From assembly GCA_947503335.1 (NCBI GenBank), contig CANNCY010000007.1:1-56883 (forward strand): 56,883 bases of DNA, given 5' to 3'. This DNA comes from an uncultured Pseudomonadales bacterium (lineage in GTDB: Bacteria > Pseudomonadota > Gammaproteobacteria > Pseudomonadales > CANNCY01). The notes beneath the pieces are model-generated. The model saw only the letters and a list, made by a program, of their open reading frames with translations, made no database searches and was not told the origin of the DNA. Below, in pieces: positions 19,512 through 29,141 of this stretch. The first letter of the stretch is position 1; each line of letters opens with the position of its first letter. A program made the translations under genes and the position numbers.

Positions 19512-20135
19512 GTGGTGACCCCAGATTACGAGAACTATTCATTAGTAGAGTTAAAAGAAGCGCGCAAGCTAATTAATGAAGAAAAGTTTGCTGATCGAGT
19601 TCAAACGATCGATGCTCTAATTGCTCAACAAGAAGAACAAGTGGCACAGGTAACGCGGGGCCAGTTTGAAGCAGATTCTGTTGATGAAGCAGAGCAGGTG
19701 CTTCAACAGCGCGAACAGCTCGAGGCCGAAGCATTATTAGAGCAGCCTTTAGTTACAACATTTAGGTCCTTTGCGACGTATTTCGTGTTACTTGCACTGA
19801 TAGTCGGTATGTTTTCGATTGTTACGGGCATAACACCCAGTACATTAGGCATCGCAATTTTAGTGGGTGCGGTGATGGGTGCGTGCAATAGATTTATCAA
19901 TGATAACAAGCGGTTCTTCACCCGTAGCGAGCAGAAAAAGGCGATTATAGGTTTTACGCTAATTGCTGCGTTCATCTTAATATCGCTGCAGACGCTGGCA
20001 TCTTTGCTAGGTGCGAACAACACAATCAATTTACCGGTAATGATTTTGTCAGCAGTGATCAACGGGCTACTGATTTGGTTACTGGTCGTGATTAGGCGCT
20101 CTTGGGCAAAGCGAAATCAATTGCTTATCGATTAG
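19512..20135 (+). CDS. Hypothetical membrane protein with N-terminal coiled coil
   Basis: 207 residues. The N-terminal 75 residues are rich in Glu and Gln (LKEARKLINEEKF, EEQVAQVTRG, QVLQQREQLEAEALL) and probably helical or coiled-coil. Four membrane segments follow (about residues 85-205) with the short polar loop NRFINDNKRFFTRSEQKK between the second and third. The membrane half resembles ABZJ_00895-family proteins, which is a weak assignment. The start is GTG at 19512 with AAAGGA upstream. It lies 35 bases after the desulfurase fusion. Confidence 0.7.
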   Translation: MVTPDYENYSLVELKEARKLINEEKFADRVQTIDALIAQQEEQVAQVTRGQFEADSVDEAEQVLQQREQLEAEALLEQPLVTTFRSFATYFVLLALIVGMFSIVTGITPSTLGIAILVGAVMGACNRFINDNKRFFTRSEQKKAIIGFTLIAAFILISLQTLASLLGANNTINLPVMILSAVINGLLIWLLVVIRRSWAKRNQLLID

Positions 20136-20189
20136 GGAAAGAAAATCCCATAAGATGTCAGTCATCGAACATAACAATAAGTAAATCGA

Positions 20190-22097
20190 ATGACAGATAA
20201 CAAACTAGAGGGTATCACTCGTCGTGATTTTCTCAATGGTGCGTTGCTGGGTACAGGCGCAGCGCTATTAACTGCCAACGCGCCGGCCTTAGCGAAAGCC
20301 ATCAATAAGCAGATAAACGTATCAGCACAAGATATCGCCTGGAACGGCCCAGCGGGTACTGGTGATTACGCATTATCTAATGGCAACGTAGCATCAACTC
20401 GCAAAGCAGCGCATTTGATTCGCGACGGTTTGACCTCGCAATTGATGTCGCAAGTAAAAGATGTTGATGACGAATATGACTTGGTGATTATCGGTGGTGG
20501 TTTTTCAGGCCTGGGCGCTGCCTACCAAGCAAAGAAACAGTTTGGTGACGGTAAAAAAGTATTGATCATCGAAAACCACCCAGTGTTTGGGGGCGAGGCG
20601 AAACAGAACGAGTTTCAAGTAGACGGGTATACGCTGTACGGGCCGCAGGGGTCTAACGACTTCGGTATGCCAGACCCAAATGACGACGATCTAATCACAC
20701 AGATTTATCACGATACGGGTTTGCCCTTTAAGCTAGATTACCTAACGCCTCAAGATGGCAGTTCTAAGCTGAAGGTACCCCTAGATAACTACTATTGCGT
20801 GTATTGGGAAGAAGACCGTTACGACCACGGTTATTTTGCTGGCCCCAATGCAGAGCATCCATGGGTGGTTAACCCTAAGCAAGATCATCTTGCCCGTATG
20901 CCTTGGTCTGACGAATTCAAAGCCGAGATGAATCGAGCCTTTGCAGACAAAGACCATTACGCCGAAGACAACGAAGATTACTGGCGCTGGTTAGATAGCA
21001 TGAGCTACAAAGATCTGCTTGAAAAGAAGCTAGGTTATAGCGGCAAGGTCACCGAGTTTTATGACCCTATCATCGCAATCTCGATGGGCGGCGTGGGCGG
21101 CGATGCCTATTCGGCGTACGCGGCTAAGGTGTTAGAGATGCCAGGCACACAGGTGCACTACACTTACGATATCAACGAAGAAAGCGCCTTTAGTTACCCT
21201 GGCGGTAACAGTGCAATCTATCGCCATATTTTAAAGTTCATTAAGCCTGAAACACTAAAGGGCGGCACAGAATTTGAAGAGCTTCTATACGCCCCAATAG
21301 CCTTTGATAAACTCGATCAAAAAGGCGATGCCTTTAGAGTGCGGCTTAACGCGACAGCGATCGACGTACGACATAAAAATAACGACCACAACGCTGAGGT
21401 TGTTGAAGTAACCTACAACCAAAATGATCGTATCGAACGAGTGCGCACTAAGGCCGTCGTGTCGTCAATTGGCGGGTGGGTTGGCCGAAACATCGTTAAA
21501 GATTTACCGCTATCATTTACTGAAGCTTACGAACACTTTCATCACTCGCCCGTGTTGGTGGTCAATGTCGCATTAAGGCAATGGCGTTTCTTAGATAAGA
21601 TTGGTATCGCAGCTGGCCGTTGGTTCGAGGGCTTTGGGCGTTTCTTTTCGATTCGCCGCCCGTTAAATACGGGCAAGCTTACACAGCCATTTCATCCAGA
21701 TAAGCCTATTGTGATGACCTTTTATGTACCGTTTAATAATCCTGGTTTACCGGTAGCACAACAGGGCGCGGTAGGGCGAGCCGAGATGCTAAGCAAGTCG
21801 TACGCAGATTACGAAAAAGAAATCGTCGACCAAATGAATCTGATGTTTGCTGATTACGGGTTTGATGCACAGCGCGATATCGCGGGTATTACGCTAAACC
21901 GCTGGGGCCACGCGTTTATCTCGCCCCAACCGGGTTTTCACTATGGTTTAAATGGCAACCCCGCACCTAAAGACGTGATTAAACAGGGCTATGGCCGTAT
22001 TCATTTTGGTCATTCTGAGTTGTCGGGGTATATGAGCCATACGTCGGCACTAGAAGAGGGTGCAAGGGCAGCTAAACAGGCGCTGGCAAAGGTGTAG
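20190..22097 (+). CDS. Tat-exported FAD-dependent amine oxidoreductase, spermidine-dehydrogenase-like
   Basis: 635 residues. A twin-arginine signal (ITRRDFLNGALLGTGAALL, residues 9-27) directs export of the folded flavoprotein to the periplasm. A Rossmann FAD-binding motif follows near residue 95 (YDLVIIGGGFSGLGAA), then an ENHPVFGGEAKQN segment characteristic of the spermidine dehydrogenase (SpdH)-like NAD(P)-binding family. The C-terminal NRWGHAF and HFGHSELSGYMSHTSALEEG segments close the flavin site. Substrate is unproven; amines are likely. A second family member of similar length lies at 32717-34558 on the other strand. Its stop is one base from the stop of the convergent tcdA. Confidence 0.85.
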   Translation: MTDNKLEGITRRDFLNGALLGTGAALLTANAPALAKAINKQINVSAQDIAWNGPAGTGDYALSNGNVASTRKAAHLIRDGLTSQLMSQVKDVDDEYDLVIIGGGFSGLGAAYQAKKQFGDGKKVLIIENHPVFGGEAKQNEFQVDGYTLYGPQGSNDFGMPDPNDDDLITQIYHDTGLPFKLDYLTPQDGSSKLKVPLDNYYCVYWEEDRYDHGYFAGPNAEHPWVVNPKQDHLARMPWSDEFKAEMNRAFADKDHYAEDNEDYWRWLDSMSYKDLLEKKLGYSGKVTEFYDPIIAISMGGVGGDAYSAYAAKVLEMPGTQVHYTYDINEESAFSYPGGNSAIYRHILKFIKPETLKGGTEFEELLYAPIAFDKLDQKGDAFRVRLNATAIDVRHKNNDHNAEVVEVTYNQNDRIERVRTKAVVSSIGGWVGRNIVKDLPLSFTEAYEHFHHSPVLVVNVALRQWRFLDKIGIAAGRWFEGFGRFFSIRRPLNTGKLTQPFHPDKPIVMTFYVPFNNPGLPVAQQGAVGRAEMLSKSYADYEKEIVDQMNLMFADYGFDAQRDIAGITLNRWGHAFISPQPGFHYGLNGNPAPKDVIKQGYGRIHFGHSELSGYMSHTSALEEGARAAKQALAKV

Positions 22098-22098
22098 T

Positions 22099-22878
22099 TT
22101 AATACGCCTTGGCAGCAAGATTGTCGAGAACACGGCTTACCGCGACAAACCCAAAAGTCGCGGTAACCATGGTGATCGACCCAAACCCTGACGAACAATC
22201 AAGCCCTGCAATGTCATCGCCATGGGGGCGCTTGGGCGTAGTGCCACCTTTGCCATCGGGGTAGGTCATGGGTTCGGGCGAGTACACTGCCTCGATCTTT
22301 AACTTTGTTTTTAGATTGCGGCTAAAGCCGTGGTCGTCTTTAAGGCGACGGCGAACACGCGCGAGTAACGTATCTTGAATGGTGTCTCGTAGATCACAGC
22401 TAGTGATTAAACGCGGGTCACGCTTGCCGCCACTGCTGCCAATGGTTACCACAGGTATGCCCTTATCACGCAGGTAAGCTAACAGGGGCGCTTTGGTTTT
22501 GGCATGATCAATAGCATCAATCACGTAGCTAGCAGAATCAGGTATGTGCTCGCCCACATTCAAGCGATCAACAAAGGCTTCAACGGTATTTACTAATATG
22601 TTGGGGTTTATCGCTAGCATACGATCAGCCATTACTGCGGTTTTTTGCTGGCCAATGGTATCGCTAGTGGTGTGCAGTTGTCGGTTTGTGTTGCTTACAC
22701 AAACTTCGTCTAGATCGATTAACGTCACCTCGCCCACACCCGAGCGAGCTAAGCTTTCGGCACACCAACTACCTACGCCACCAATACCAATCACTACAAC
22801 ATGACTGTCGGTAAAGGCCTGTAATGCGGGTTCGCCATAAAGACGCGCTATGCCACCAAAACGATCGTAGTCTAACAA
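22099..22878 (-). CDS. tcdA: tRNA threonylcarbamoyladenosine dehydratase
   Basis: 259 residues of the E1-like/ThiF superfamily. Visible are the ATP-binding VVVIGIGGVGSWCAESLARSG, the acidic VTLIDLDEVCVSNTNRQ, the catalytic-type SCDLRDTIQDTLLARVRRRL region and the C-terminal CSSGFGSITMVTATFG. TcdA cyclises t6A37 in tRNA to ct6A. In E. coli it works with CsdA-CsdE, which here exist as one fused protein encoded nearby. The start is an uncommon TTG at 22878, supported by AGAGGAA eight bases upstream; no ATG is available in frame before LDYDRFGG. It is transcribed convergently with the flavoprotein gene and divergently from the aminotransferase gene. Confidence 0.92.
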   Translation of the reverse strand: MLDYDRFGGIARLYGEPALQAFTDSHVVVIGIGGVGSWCAESLARSGVGEVTLIDLDEVCVSNTNRQLHTTSDTIGQQKTAVMADRMLAINPNILVNTVEAFVDRLNVGEHIPDSASYVIDAIDHAKTKAPLLAYLRDKGIPVVTIGSSGGKRDPRLITSCDLRDTIQDTLLARVRRRLKDDHGFSRNLKTKLKIEAVYSPEPMTYPDGKGGTTPKRPHGDDIAGLDCSSGFGSITMVTATFGFVAVSRVLDNLAAKAY

Positions 22879-22898
22879 CCTATGATTCCTCTATTCGA

Positions 22899-22910
22899 TA
22901 TAGGCCTATA
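22899..22910. promoter_or_regulatory. 12-base palindrome between tcdA and the aminotransferase
   Basis: TATAGGCCTATA is a perfect palindrome in the 115-base divergent intergenic region. It could be a regulator site or part of a promoter. Short AT-rich palindromes also arise by chance. Confidence 0.3.
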
Positions 22911-22993
22911 GTAGCATTTTCGCTTTAGTGTCTTGGCGGTAATCTGTTATCTTTGAGAGATATTGCTATCTAGACGTATTTTAAGGTGTAACC

Positions 22994-24184
22994 GTGTTTG
23001 AACAGATAAACCCCGCCCCGTATGACCCTATCCTTAGTTTGATGGAGGTCTACAAGCAAGACCCTCGTACAGAAAAGATCGACCTAGGTGTAGGCGTATA
23101 TAAAACTGAAGAGGGCGCTACGCCAGTTATGGCCGCCGTTAAACTAGCCGAGCAGCGCCGCCTAGAGCAAGAAGACTCCAAAACCTATGTGGGTCTGGCG
23201 GGTATGCCGCAGTTTAATGAGGCGATCTTAGGGTTATTACTTGGCGATAATCATTCGGCTGTGAACGATGGGCGAGTTAAGGCAACGTCGACGCCAGGTG
23301 GCTCAGGTGCGCTGCGTATCTTGGCAGATTTTGTAGTGAACAATTTGGGTTCTCGCAAAGTTTGGTTGAGCAACCCTAGTTGGGCAAATCACGCTAGCCT
23401 AGTGGGCGGTGTGGGCCACGAGATCGCTTACTATCCATATTACGATCAAGCAACTAGTTCGCTAACCTTTGATGCGATGATGAGCACCTTAGAAACCGCA
23501 GATGCGGGCGATATCGTGTTGATTCACGGGTGCTGTCACAACCCCTGCGGCGCTGACCTAAATCTAGAGCAGTGGCAACAGGTAACCGACTTAATTATTC
23601 GCAAAGGCTTACTACCTTTTGTGGATATCGCCTACCAAGGCTTGGGTGATAGTCTTGATGACGACGCTGCCGGTATGCGACTAATGGCATCACAGGTGCC
23701 CGAGATGTTGATCGCTGCAAGCTGTTCAAAGAACTTTGGCCTATACCGCGATCGCATTGGTGCGGCGGTACTGATTGCACAAAATAAAGAGCAAGCTGAT
23801 ATCGCCTATTCGCAAATCTTAGGGTCAGTACGTGGTAACTATTCGATGCCGCCGCATCATGGCGCCTTTGTCGTTGCCGAGATTTTGCAAGACGAAGCCT
23901 TGTACGCCAACTGGCGCGCAGAGCTAGAAGCGATGACAGCTCGTGTAAACGGGTTGCGCACGGGTCTTGTTGACGAACTAAACCGCTTGGGTGCCGGCGG
24001 TCGATTTGACTTTATCGCAGGGCAAAAGGGTATGTTTAGTTTCTGCGGTTTAAGTGTTGATCAGATTCATCGTGTTCGCGATGAGTTTGGCATTTACATC
24101 GTTGATTCATCTCGCGTAAACATGGCGGGTGTTAGCAACAATAACTTGGGATATCTGGCGAACGCCATTATGACGGTGATCTAA
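22994..24184 (+). CDS. Aromatic/aspartate amino acid aminotransferase
   Basis: 396 residues of the class Ia aminotransferase group (AspC/TyrB). The start FEQINPAPYDPILSLMEVY is typical of the group. Also visible are GVGVYKTEEGATPVM, HGCCHNPCGADL (PLP-contacting Asn), VDIAYQGLGD and the PLP lysine in SCSKNFGLYRDRIG. The HGCCHNPCGAD form and SCSKNFGLYRDR are more typical of TyrB-like aromatic aminotransferases. It would transfer amino groups from Tyr, Phe or Asp to 2-oxoglutarate. The start is GTG at 22994 with AAGG upstream. The next gene follows after 25 bases. Confidence 0.9.
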   Translation: MFEQINPAPYDPILSLMEVYKQDPRTEKIDLGVGVYKTEEGATPVMAAVKLAEQRRLEQEDSKTYVGLAGMPQFNEAILGLLLGDNHSAVNDGRVKATSTPGGSGALRILADFVVNNLGSRKVWLSNPSWANHASLVGGVGHEIAYYPYYDQATSSLTFDAMMSTLETADAGDIVLIHGCCHNPCGADLNLEQWQQVTDLIIRKGLLPFVDIAYQGLGDSLDDDAAGMRLMASQVPEMLIAASCSKNFGLYRDRIGAAVLIAQNKEQADIAYSQILGSVRGNYSMPPHHGAFVVAEILQDEALYANWRAELEAMTARVNGLRTGLVDELNRLGAGGRFDFIAGQKGMFSFCGLSVDQIHRVRDEFGIYIVDSSRVNMAGVSNNNLGYLANAIMTVI

Positions 24185-24209
24185 ATCACCGGCGACAGGG
24201 GAGTGTCGA

Positions 24210-25352
24210 ATGAAGTGGTTGATTAAAGCGTTATCGGTTGTCGTTGTTTTAGTATTTATAGCGATTACAGCACTACAATTGTTTAGCGACCAGGTCATGG
24301 CTTGGTCGCTAGAGCCTGATCACCGCTTCGATGATGAAACCCATCCGGCAGCCCCCGACTATGCTGATGCTCAGTATTGGGCGGCTTTGCCAAGCCGCTT
24401 AGATGCAGCCGCCCAAACGCCACCTGATTTTGTTGAAATAGCACTCGCCCCGGCAGATGTCGATGTATTCTATGTGCACCCCACGGGTTTTTTAAGCAGC
24501 GAAGGCTGGAACGACGACATGCGCGAGGGCACATTAACGCGCGATCAAACTGAGGCGATGCTGGCATCCCAAGCCTCGGCCTTTAATAGTTGTTGCAGTA
24601 TTTATGCACCGCGCTATCGCCAAGCAACCTTATTTTCGTTTTTTGAAGGTGCAGGTAAATCAGGGCAACAGGCGCTCGACCTTGCTTACCAAGACGTGCT
24701 AGCAGCCTTTGATTATTACATGGCAACCCATAACAATGGGCGCCCAATCATCTTGGCATCTCATAGCCAGGGTACTCTGCATGTAATGCGTTTACTAAAA
24801 GATCGTTTTAATCAGGGTTCGCGCAAAGAGCAATTGGTTGTAGCCTATGCACTGGGTTACTCAATGCCTACCGATTACGTAACCGATGTGCTGCAAGGCT
24901 TGTCAGTGTGCGACACAGCAACCGATACTGGTTGTATCATTCATTGGGATGCCTATGCATCGGGCGAGGCCACAACAAGTTCAGGGTTGATGTGGTATCC
25001 GTCGGGCTGGCAGCGCGGCGGTAACTCGCAACCTGTTTGTGTTGACCCGTTAAAATGGGGAATGGGCGATAAAACGGCAACCATCTTTTTAGACCCAGGC
25101 TTTACTCGCAATAACATCGCTACCCAAACACCCGCACAGCGCAGCGCATCGATCATGGCTTACGACGCCGAATACGCGGCGGGTAGGTGTGTTGATGGTC
25201 GCTTAGAAATCGATTTGCCTGACAATAGCCCACTTAATGCTTACAAGGGTGATGATGGCAACCTACATATCTACGATTACTCACTATTGTGGGGGCAGAT
25301 TAGAGGCAACGCCCGCCAGCGCATCGATAGTTACTTAAGTTCGGTGAACTAG
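24210..25352 (+). CDS. DUF3089 alpha/beta-hydrolase-like protein
   Basis: 380 residues with an N-terminal membrane or signal segment (residues 4-25, LIKALSVVVVLVFIAITALQL). A DUF3089 domain follows: VDVFYVHPTGF, IYAPRYRQATLFSF and a nucleophile elbow IILASHSQGT with Ser186. This predicts an envelope-located serine hydrolase of the alpha/beta fold. Substrate unknown. Four or more cysteines in the mature part (NSCCS, SVCDTATDTGC) suggest disulfides in the periplasm. GGGGAG lies upstream of the ATG, and only two bases separate it from the next gene, so the pair is coupled. Confidence 0.82.
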   Translation: MKWLIKALSVVVVLVFIAITALQLFSDQVMAWSLEPDHRFDDETHPAAPDYADAQYWAALPSRLDAAAQTPPDFVEIALAPADVDVFYVHPTGFLSSEGWNDDMREGTLTRDQTEAMLASQASAFNSCCSIYAPRYRQATLFSFFEGAGKSGQQALDLAYQDVLAAFDYYMATHNNGRPIILASHSQGTLHVMRLLKDRFNQGSRKEQLVVAYALGYSMPTDYVTDVLQGLSVCDTATDTGCIIHWDAYASGEATTSSGLMWYPSGWQRGGNSQPVCVDPLKWGMGDKTATIFLDPGFTRNNIATQTPAQRSASIMAYDAEYAAGRCVDGRLEIDLPDNSPLNAYKGDDGNLHIYDYSLLWGQIRGNARQRIDSYLSSVN

Positions 25353-25354
25353 CG

Positions 25355-26887
25355 ATGAAAGTGAAGGGTTTTAAACTATTTGTTGCGGCAGTGTTTTTAA
25401 ACGCCTTCATCGATATCGGGCACAAGATTACCGTTCAGAATACGCTATTCAAAATATACGACAGTTCTGAACAGGTGTTTCATACCGCAATCGTAAATAG
25501 CCTTATTCTTTGGCCTTATATATTTTTATTTTCGTTCAGTGCGTATCTCAGTGATCGTCACCCCAGACATACGGTAATGCGCGTCACCTCGCTGTCATCT
25601 ATTTTAATCACCGCGTTGATTACGTGCAGCTATTGGTTGGGCGAGTTTTGGTGGGCGTATGCATTAACTCTAGTCATGGCCGCTCAGTCGGCTATTTATG
25701 GCCCTGCTAAATATGCGTATATCAGAGATCTACTGGGGCGAGCCAATGTGGCGCACGGCAATGGCATCGCACACTCGTTAACCTTGATGTCGATACTTTT
25801 GGCCACGGTGTTGTTTTCGGCGGTGTTCGAACACTTTTATTTATCGACCGCCACAACACCAGAACAGATTATTCAACTGATGGTGCCAGCGGGTTTCGTG
25901 CTTATCACACTAGCGATTATTGAGGCCTGGTTTATATGGCAGTTACCGGCAAAAACTAAGCCCAATACACTTCATTTTAATTGGTCACATTGGTTTTCGT
26001 TTAAAACGTTTAGGCAAAACATTGAGCCCATAAAAGCGCAGCCAATGTTGTGGGGTGCAATTCTTGGTCTAACTACGTTTTGGTGTGTAGGGCAGATTGC
26101 GTTAGCGGCATGGCCTGCGCACATGAAAATGGTGACAGGGCAAACCAACACCCTTTGGGTGCAGGCGGTAATGGGGGCAAGCGTTATAGGCATTGGCCTT
26201 GGTGCCTATTTAGGCGGGCGTGTATCAAAAAACTACATCGAATGGGGCGGTGTAGCGCCGGCGGTGGTTATCGCAAGTTTCATGGTATGGCTACTGCCGT
26301 TTTTAACCTCTGAATGGGCAATGACACTTGCGTTCTTGGCCTTTGGTTTTGCTGGCGGTCTGTTTATTGTGCCATTGAACTCACTAATACAATTTAACTC
26401 TAAAGACCATGAAATAGGCAAAGCATTGGCAGCAAATAACTGGGTGCAAAATGTTGCAATGGTTGCGTGCTTGATGCTTACCGCCACGGTGTCATACATA
26501 GAGTTGGAGCCTATTTATGTGCTTATCTTTTCGGCAGCGCTAATGACAGTGATGGGCGGGTTAACATTGCGACGTTTTGGTTCTGTATGGGCAAGATGGC
26601 GGGGTAAACGATACACGCGCGCAAAATTAAAGGTAGAGGGGCTAGATCACCTACCACATGGGCCTGTAATACTAAGTACTAACGAAAAAAATAGTTTTAC
26701 GTGGGTGCAAATGGCGACACCAAGAAAGGTTAAGTACGCCTATAGTAAAGATCGCGCGCAAGAGTATTTAGCTAAAGGCTATGCGGTTGTATTTAACGAC
26801 GGTGAACTAAATGACGTACCTCACCTAAAAGTTGATATTAATTTAGATGAATACCCAGTTACTAGAATCACTTATAACCTAGAGTAA
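25355..26887 (+). CDS. LplT-like MFS transporter with degenerate PlsC-like tail
   Basis: 510 residues. Residues 1-405 form a major facilitator protein of the lysophospholipid transporter (LplT/Aas) type: NAFIDIGHKITVQNTLF, the YGPAKYAYIRDLLG motif, and FAGGLFIVPLNSLIQF. The tail (residues about 427-510, bases about 26633-26884) follows the order of a PlsC acyltransferase: VEGLDHLP, then NEKNSFTW where NHxxxxD is expected, WVQMATPRKVKYAYSKD, and FNDGELN where FPEGR is expected. About 40 residues between these blocks are missing, as are both catalytic motifs. It is therefore likely a transporter with an eroded acyltransferase domain. Confidence 0.82.
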   Translation: MKVKGFKLFVAAVFLNAFIDIGHKITVQNTLFKIYDSSEQVFHTAIVNSLILWPYIFLFSFSAYLSDRHPRHTVMRVTSLSSILITALITCSYWLGEFWWAYALTLVMAAQSAIYGPAKYAYIRDLLGRANVAHGNGIAHSLTLMSILLATVLFSAVFEHFYLSTATTPEQIIQLMVPAGFVLITLAIIEAWFIWQLPAKTKPNTLHFNWSHWFSFKTFRQNIEPIKAQPMLWGAILGLTTFWCVGQIALAAWPAHMKMVTGQTNTLWVQAVMGASVIGIGLGAYLGGRVSKNYIEWGGVAPAVVIASFMVWLLPFLTSEWAMTLAFLAFGFAGGLFIVPLNSLIQFNSKDHEIGKALAANNWVQNVAMVACLMLTATVSYIELEPIYVLIFSAALMTVMGGLTLRRFGSVWARWRGKRYTRAKLKVEGLDHLPHGPVILSTNEKNSFTWVQMATPRKVKYAYSKDRAQEYLAKGYAVVFNDGELNDVPHLKVDINLDEYPVTRITYNLE

Positions 26888-26933
26888 ATCTAAGCTCAGT
26901 GGTATGGTGGCAACAAGATTAAGAGGAACAACG

Positions 26934-28385
26934 ATGACCATTCAAGAAGACACTCAGTCATTACATTCACAAAAAATCGCCGAAATCATCGCCAAGCAAC
27001 GTGATGCTTTTATTAGCGAAGGCTATGTTTCTGCCGAGACCCGAATTGAACGAATCAATCGTTGTATCGATTTAATACTCGATAATGCTGAAGCAATTAA
27101 CGAAGCAATCAATAGCGATTTTGCGTCACGATGCCGTGAAACAACGCTTATTGCAGATGTGGCAATGAGCGTAGAAGCGCTTAAAAATAGCCGCCGTCAT
27201 TTAAAGAAGTGGATGAAGCCAGAAAAGCGCAGCACGATGTTTCCACTAAATTTATTGGGGGCGCGTTCTACGGTTGAGTACCAACCATTGGGTGTGATCG
27301 GCATTGTTGCTCCGTGGAACTTTCCGGTAAGCATGATCTTTTCGCCGTTAGCAAACGCGTTGGCAGCGGGTAACCGTGCGGTGATTAAACCTTCAGAATA
27401 CACGCCGGCAACGTCTGACCTAATGGCTAAATTGATCGGCGAAGCCTTTGATGAGTCTGAGATCGCGGTAGTAACCGGTGGTGCTGATGTGGGTGCAGCT
27501 TTCACGGCGCAGGCCTTTGATCATCTAATCTTTACCGGCGCCACTGGTATCGCTCGTCATGTTATGCGTGCTGCTAGCGAGAACCTAGTGCCGGTAACCT
27601 TAGAGCTAGGCGGAAAATCACCCGTAATCGCAACACAGGGTGTAGATAAGACGGTGGTTGCCGAGCGTATTATGGCCGGCAAGTTAATGAACGCTGGGCA
27701 AATCTGCCTAGCACCTGATTATTTTTTGGTGCCTGAATACGAGCTAGAAGAGTGGATTGACGCGCTAAAGGCTGCCGCATACAAGTTCTATCCCACCATG
27801 CTGGATAATGCAGACTATACGGCGGTGATCACCGATCGTCATGTCGAACGATTGAATAGCTATATCGAAGAAGCCGAGCAAAGTGGCAGCCGCGTCGAAA
27901 GTTTAGCGCCAGCTGACGAACACTTTGCGGGCAATGCAGCGGGCAAGGTCGAACCAAGATTAGTGGTTAACCCTAACGCTGATTCGTTGATCATGAACGA
28001 AGAAATCTTTGGGCCGCTAATGCCAGTATTGGGCTATCGCGACGTCAACGAAGTGATTCACTTGATTAACGGTAAAGATCGACCATTAGCACTGTATATC
28101 TTTAGCGATTCAGAAGAAGAAACCCGTTATATCCTTGATCGTACCCACAGTGGCGGCGTGTGTCTTAACGATGTGATCATGCACGTAACCCAAGATGACT
28201 TACCCTTTGGTGGCGTAGGGCCGTCAGGTATGGGTGTGTACCATGGGTTTGATGGGTTCAAAACCTTTAGCAACGCACGTGCGGTATACAAGCAAACGAA
28301 GTTTAATGTCGCTAAGTTAGGTGGCCTAGTACCCCCTTACGGTAAAGCAACAGAGATGACGCTAAAAACACAGCTTAAAAAATAA
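26934..28385 (+). CDS. Aldehyde dehydrogenase, coniferyl-aldehyde type
   Basis: 483 residues of the class 3 aldehyde dehydrogenase group, oxidising aldehydes to acids with NAD(P). Present are APWNFPVSMIFSPLANALAAGN, the general base Glu in TLELGGKSP (E224) and the nucleophilic Cys in NAGQICLAPDY (C258). EIFGPLMPV and the C-terminal LPFGGVGPSGMGVYHG are also there. The LAPDY variant is typical of coniferyl aldehyde dehydrogenases and relatives, which also take medium-chain aldehydes. I start at 26934 because AGAGGA lies 6 bases before; an ATG 30 bases upstream has no such site. The physiological aldehyde is unknown. Confidence 0.9.
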   Translation: MTIQEDTQSLHSQKIAEIIAKQRDAFISEGYVSAETRIERINRCIDLILDNAEAINEAINSDFASRCRETTLIADVAMSVEALKNSRRHLKKWMKPEKRSTMFPLNLLGARSTVEYQPLGVIGIVAPWNFPVSMIFSPLANALAAGNRAVIKPSEYTPATSDLMAKLIGEAFDESEIAVVTGGADVGAAFTAQAFDHLIFTGATGIARHVMRAASENLVPVTLELGGKSPVIATQGVDKTVVAERIMAGKLMNAGQICLAPDYFLVPEYELEEWIDALKAAAYKFYPTMLDNADYTAVITDRHVERLNSYIEEAEQSGSRVESLAPADEHFAGNAAGKVEPRLVVNPNADSLIMNEEIFGPLMPVLGYRDVNEVIHLINGKDRPLALYIFSDSEEETRYILDRTHSGGVCLNDVIMHVTQDDLPFGGVGPSGMGVYHGFDGFKTFSNARAVYKQTKFNVAKLGGLVPPYGKATEMTLKTQLKK

Positions 28386-28427
28386 GATAATTAGAGCCAA
28401 CAGGTGGCAATAGCCGCCTATGCCAAA

Positions 28428-29141
28428 ATGAGAAATTCGATTACAGCAAAGATAAGAATGGTTCATCGGTGGGCTGGGGTACTGCTTGGGATTCAAGTGG
28501 TGCTTTGGATTGCCGGTGGATTAATCATGGCATTGCTTCCCATTGAAGAGGTGCGAGGTAATCATTTGGTACGCGAACGCTCTGCGGCGTTTGTACCCTT
28601 ACCGTCGACCATACGTGTTCCAGATGGTCAGTATCATTCGTTAACCGCTATCCAAATTGCAGGGCACCGTTTGCTAAAAGTTCAATCTAGCGATGGCGAA
28701 TCTTTCTTTGATGCCGACACAGGGGCGACGATATCAACGTTAAACAAGCAGCAAGCTGAACAAGCGGCCCTCTTTTGGTTGTTAAATGACAACACGGTCA
28801 AAGACTCTCAACTACTAGAACAGCTGCCTAACGAAGCGCGTGGGCTAACTGCGCCTTTGTGGCAAGTACGCTTTGTCGACGACATCAACACAGTCTTATA
28901 TCTAAATGCAGTATCGGGTGAGCTACAGCGTGTGCGCACAGATACATGGCGCCTATTCGACTTTGTGTGGATGTTGCACATTATGGATTATGATGAGCGT
29001 AGTGATTTTAATCACCCGCTATTGATCGCTTTTGCCGGCGCTGCGCTTTTATTTGTGATGGCAGGCTTTTGGTTGCTAATCGACAATATAAAGCGCAGGG
29101 CGACTAGAAAAAAAGCTAAGAAGCTAAATGCCCTTGCTTAA
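28428..29141 (+). CDS. PepSY-domain membrane protein
   Basis: About 237 residues. Two membrane helices flank a periplasmic region: WAGVLLGIQVVLWIAGGLIMALL near the N-terminus and LLIAFAGAALLFVMAGFWLLI near the C-terminus. The region between contains PepSY-like segments (SLTAIQIAGHRLLKVQSSDGESFFDADTG and APLWQVRFVDDINTVLYLNAVSGEL). The tail is strongly basic. Such proteins resemble the short form of PepSY-TM/PiuB proteins seen near redox or iron genes. A GTG at 28404 would add eight residues; neither start has a clear ribosome binding site. It overlaps the convergent cupin gene by 26 bases. Confidence 0.78.
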   Translation: MRNSITAKIRMVHRWAGVLLGIQVVLWIAGGLIMALLPIEEVRGNHLVRERSAAFVPLPSTIRVPDGQYHSLTAIQIAGHRLLKVQSSDGESFFDADTGATISTLNKQQAEQAALFWLLNDNTVKDSQLLEQLPNEARGLTAPLWQVRFVDDINTVLYLNAVSGELQRVRTDTWRLFDFVWMLHIMDYDERSDFNHPLLIAFAGAALLFVMAGFWLLIDNIKRRATRKKAKKLNALA

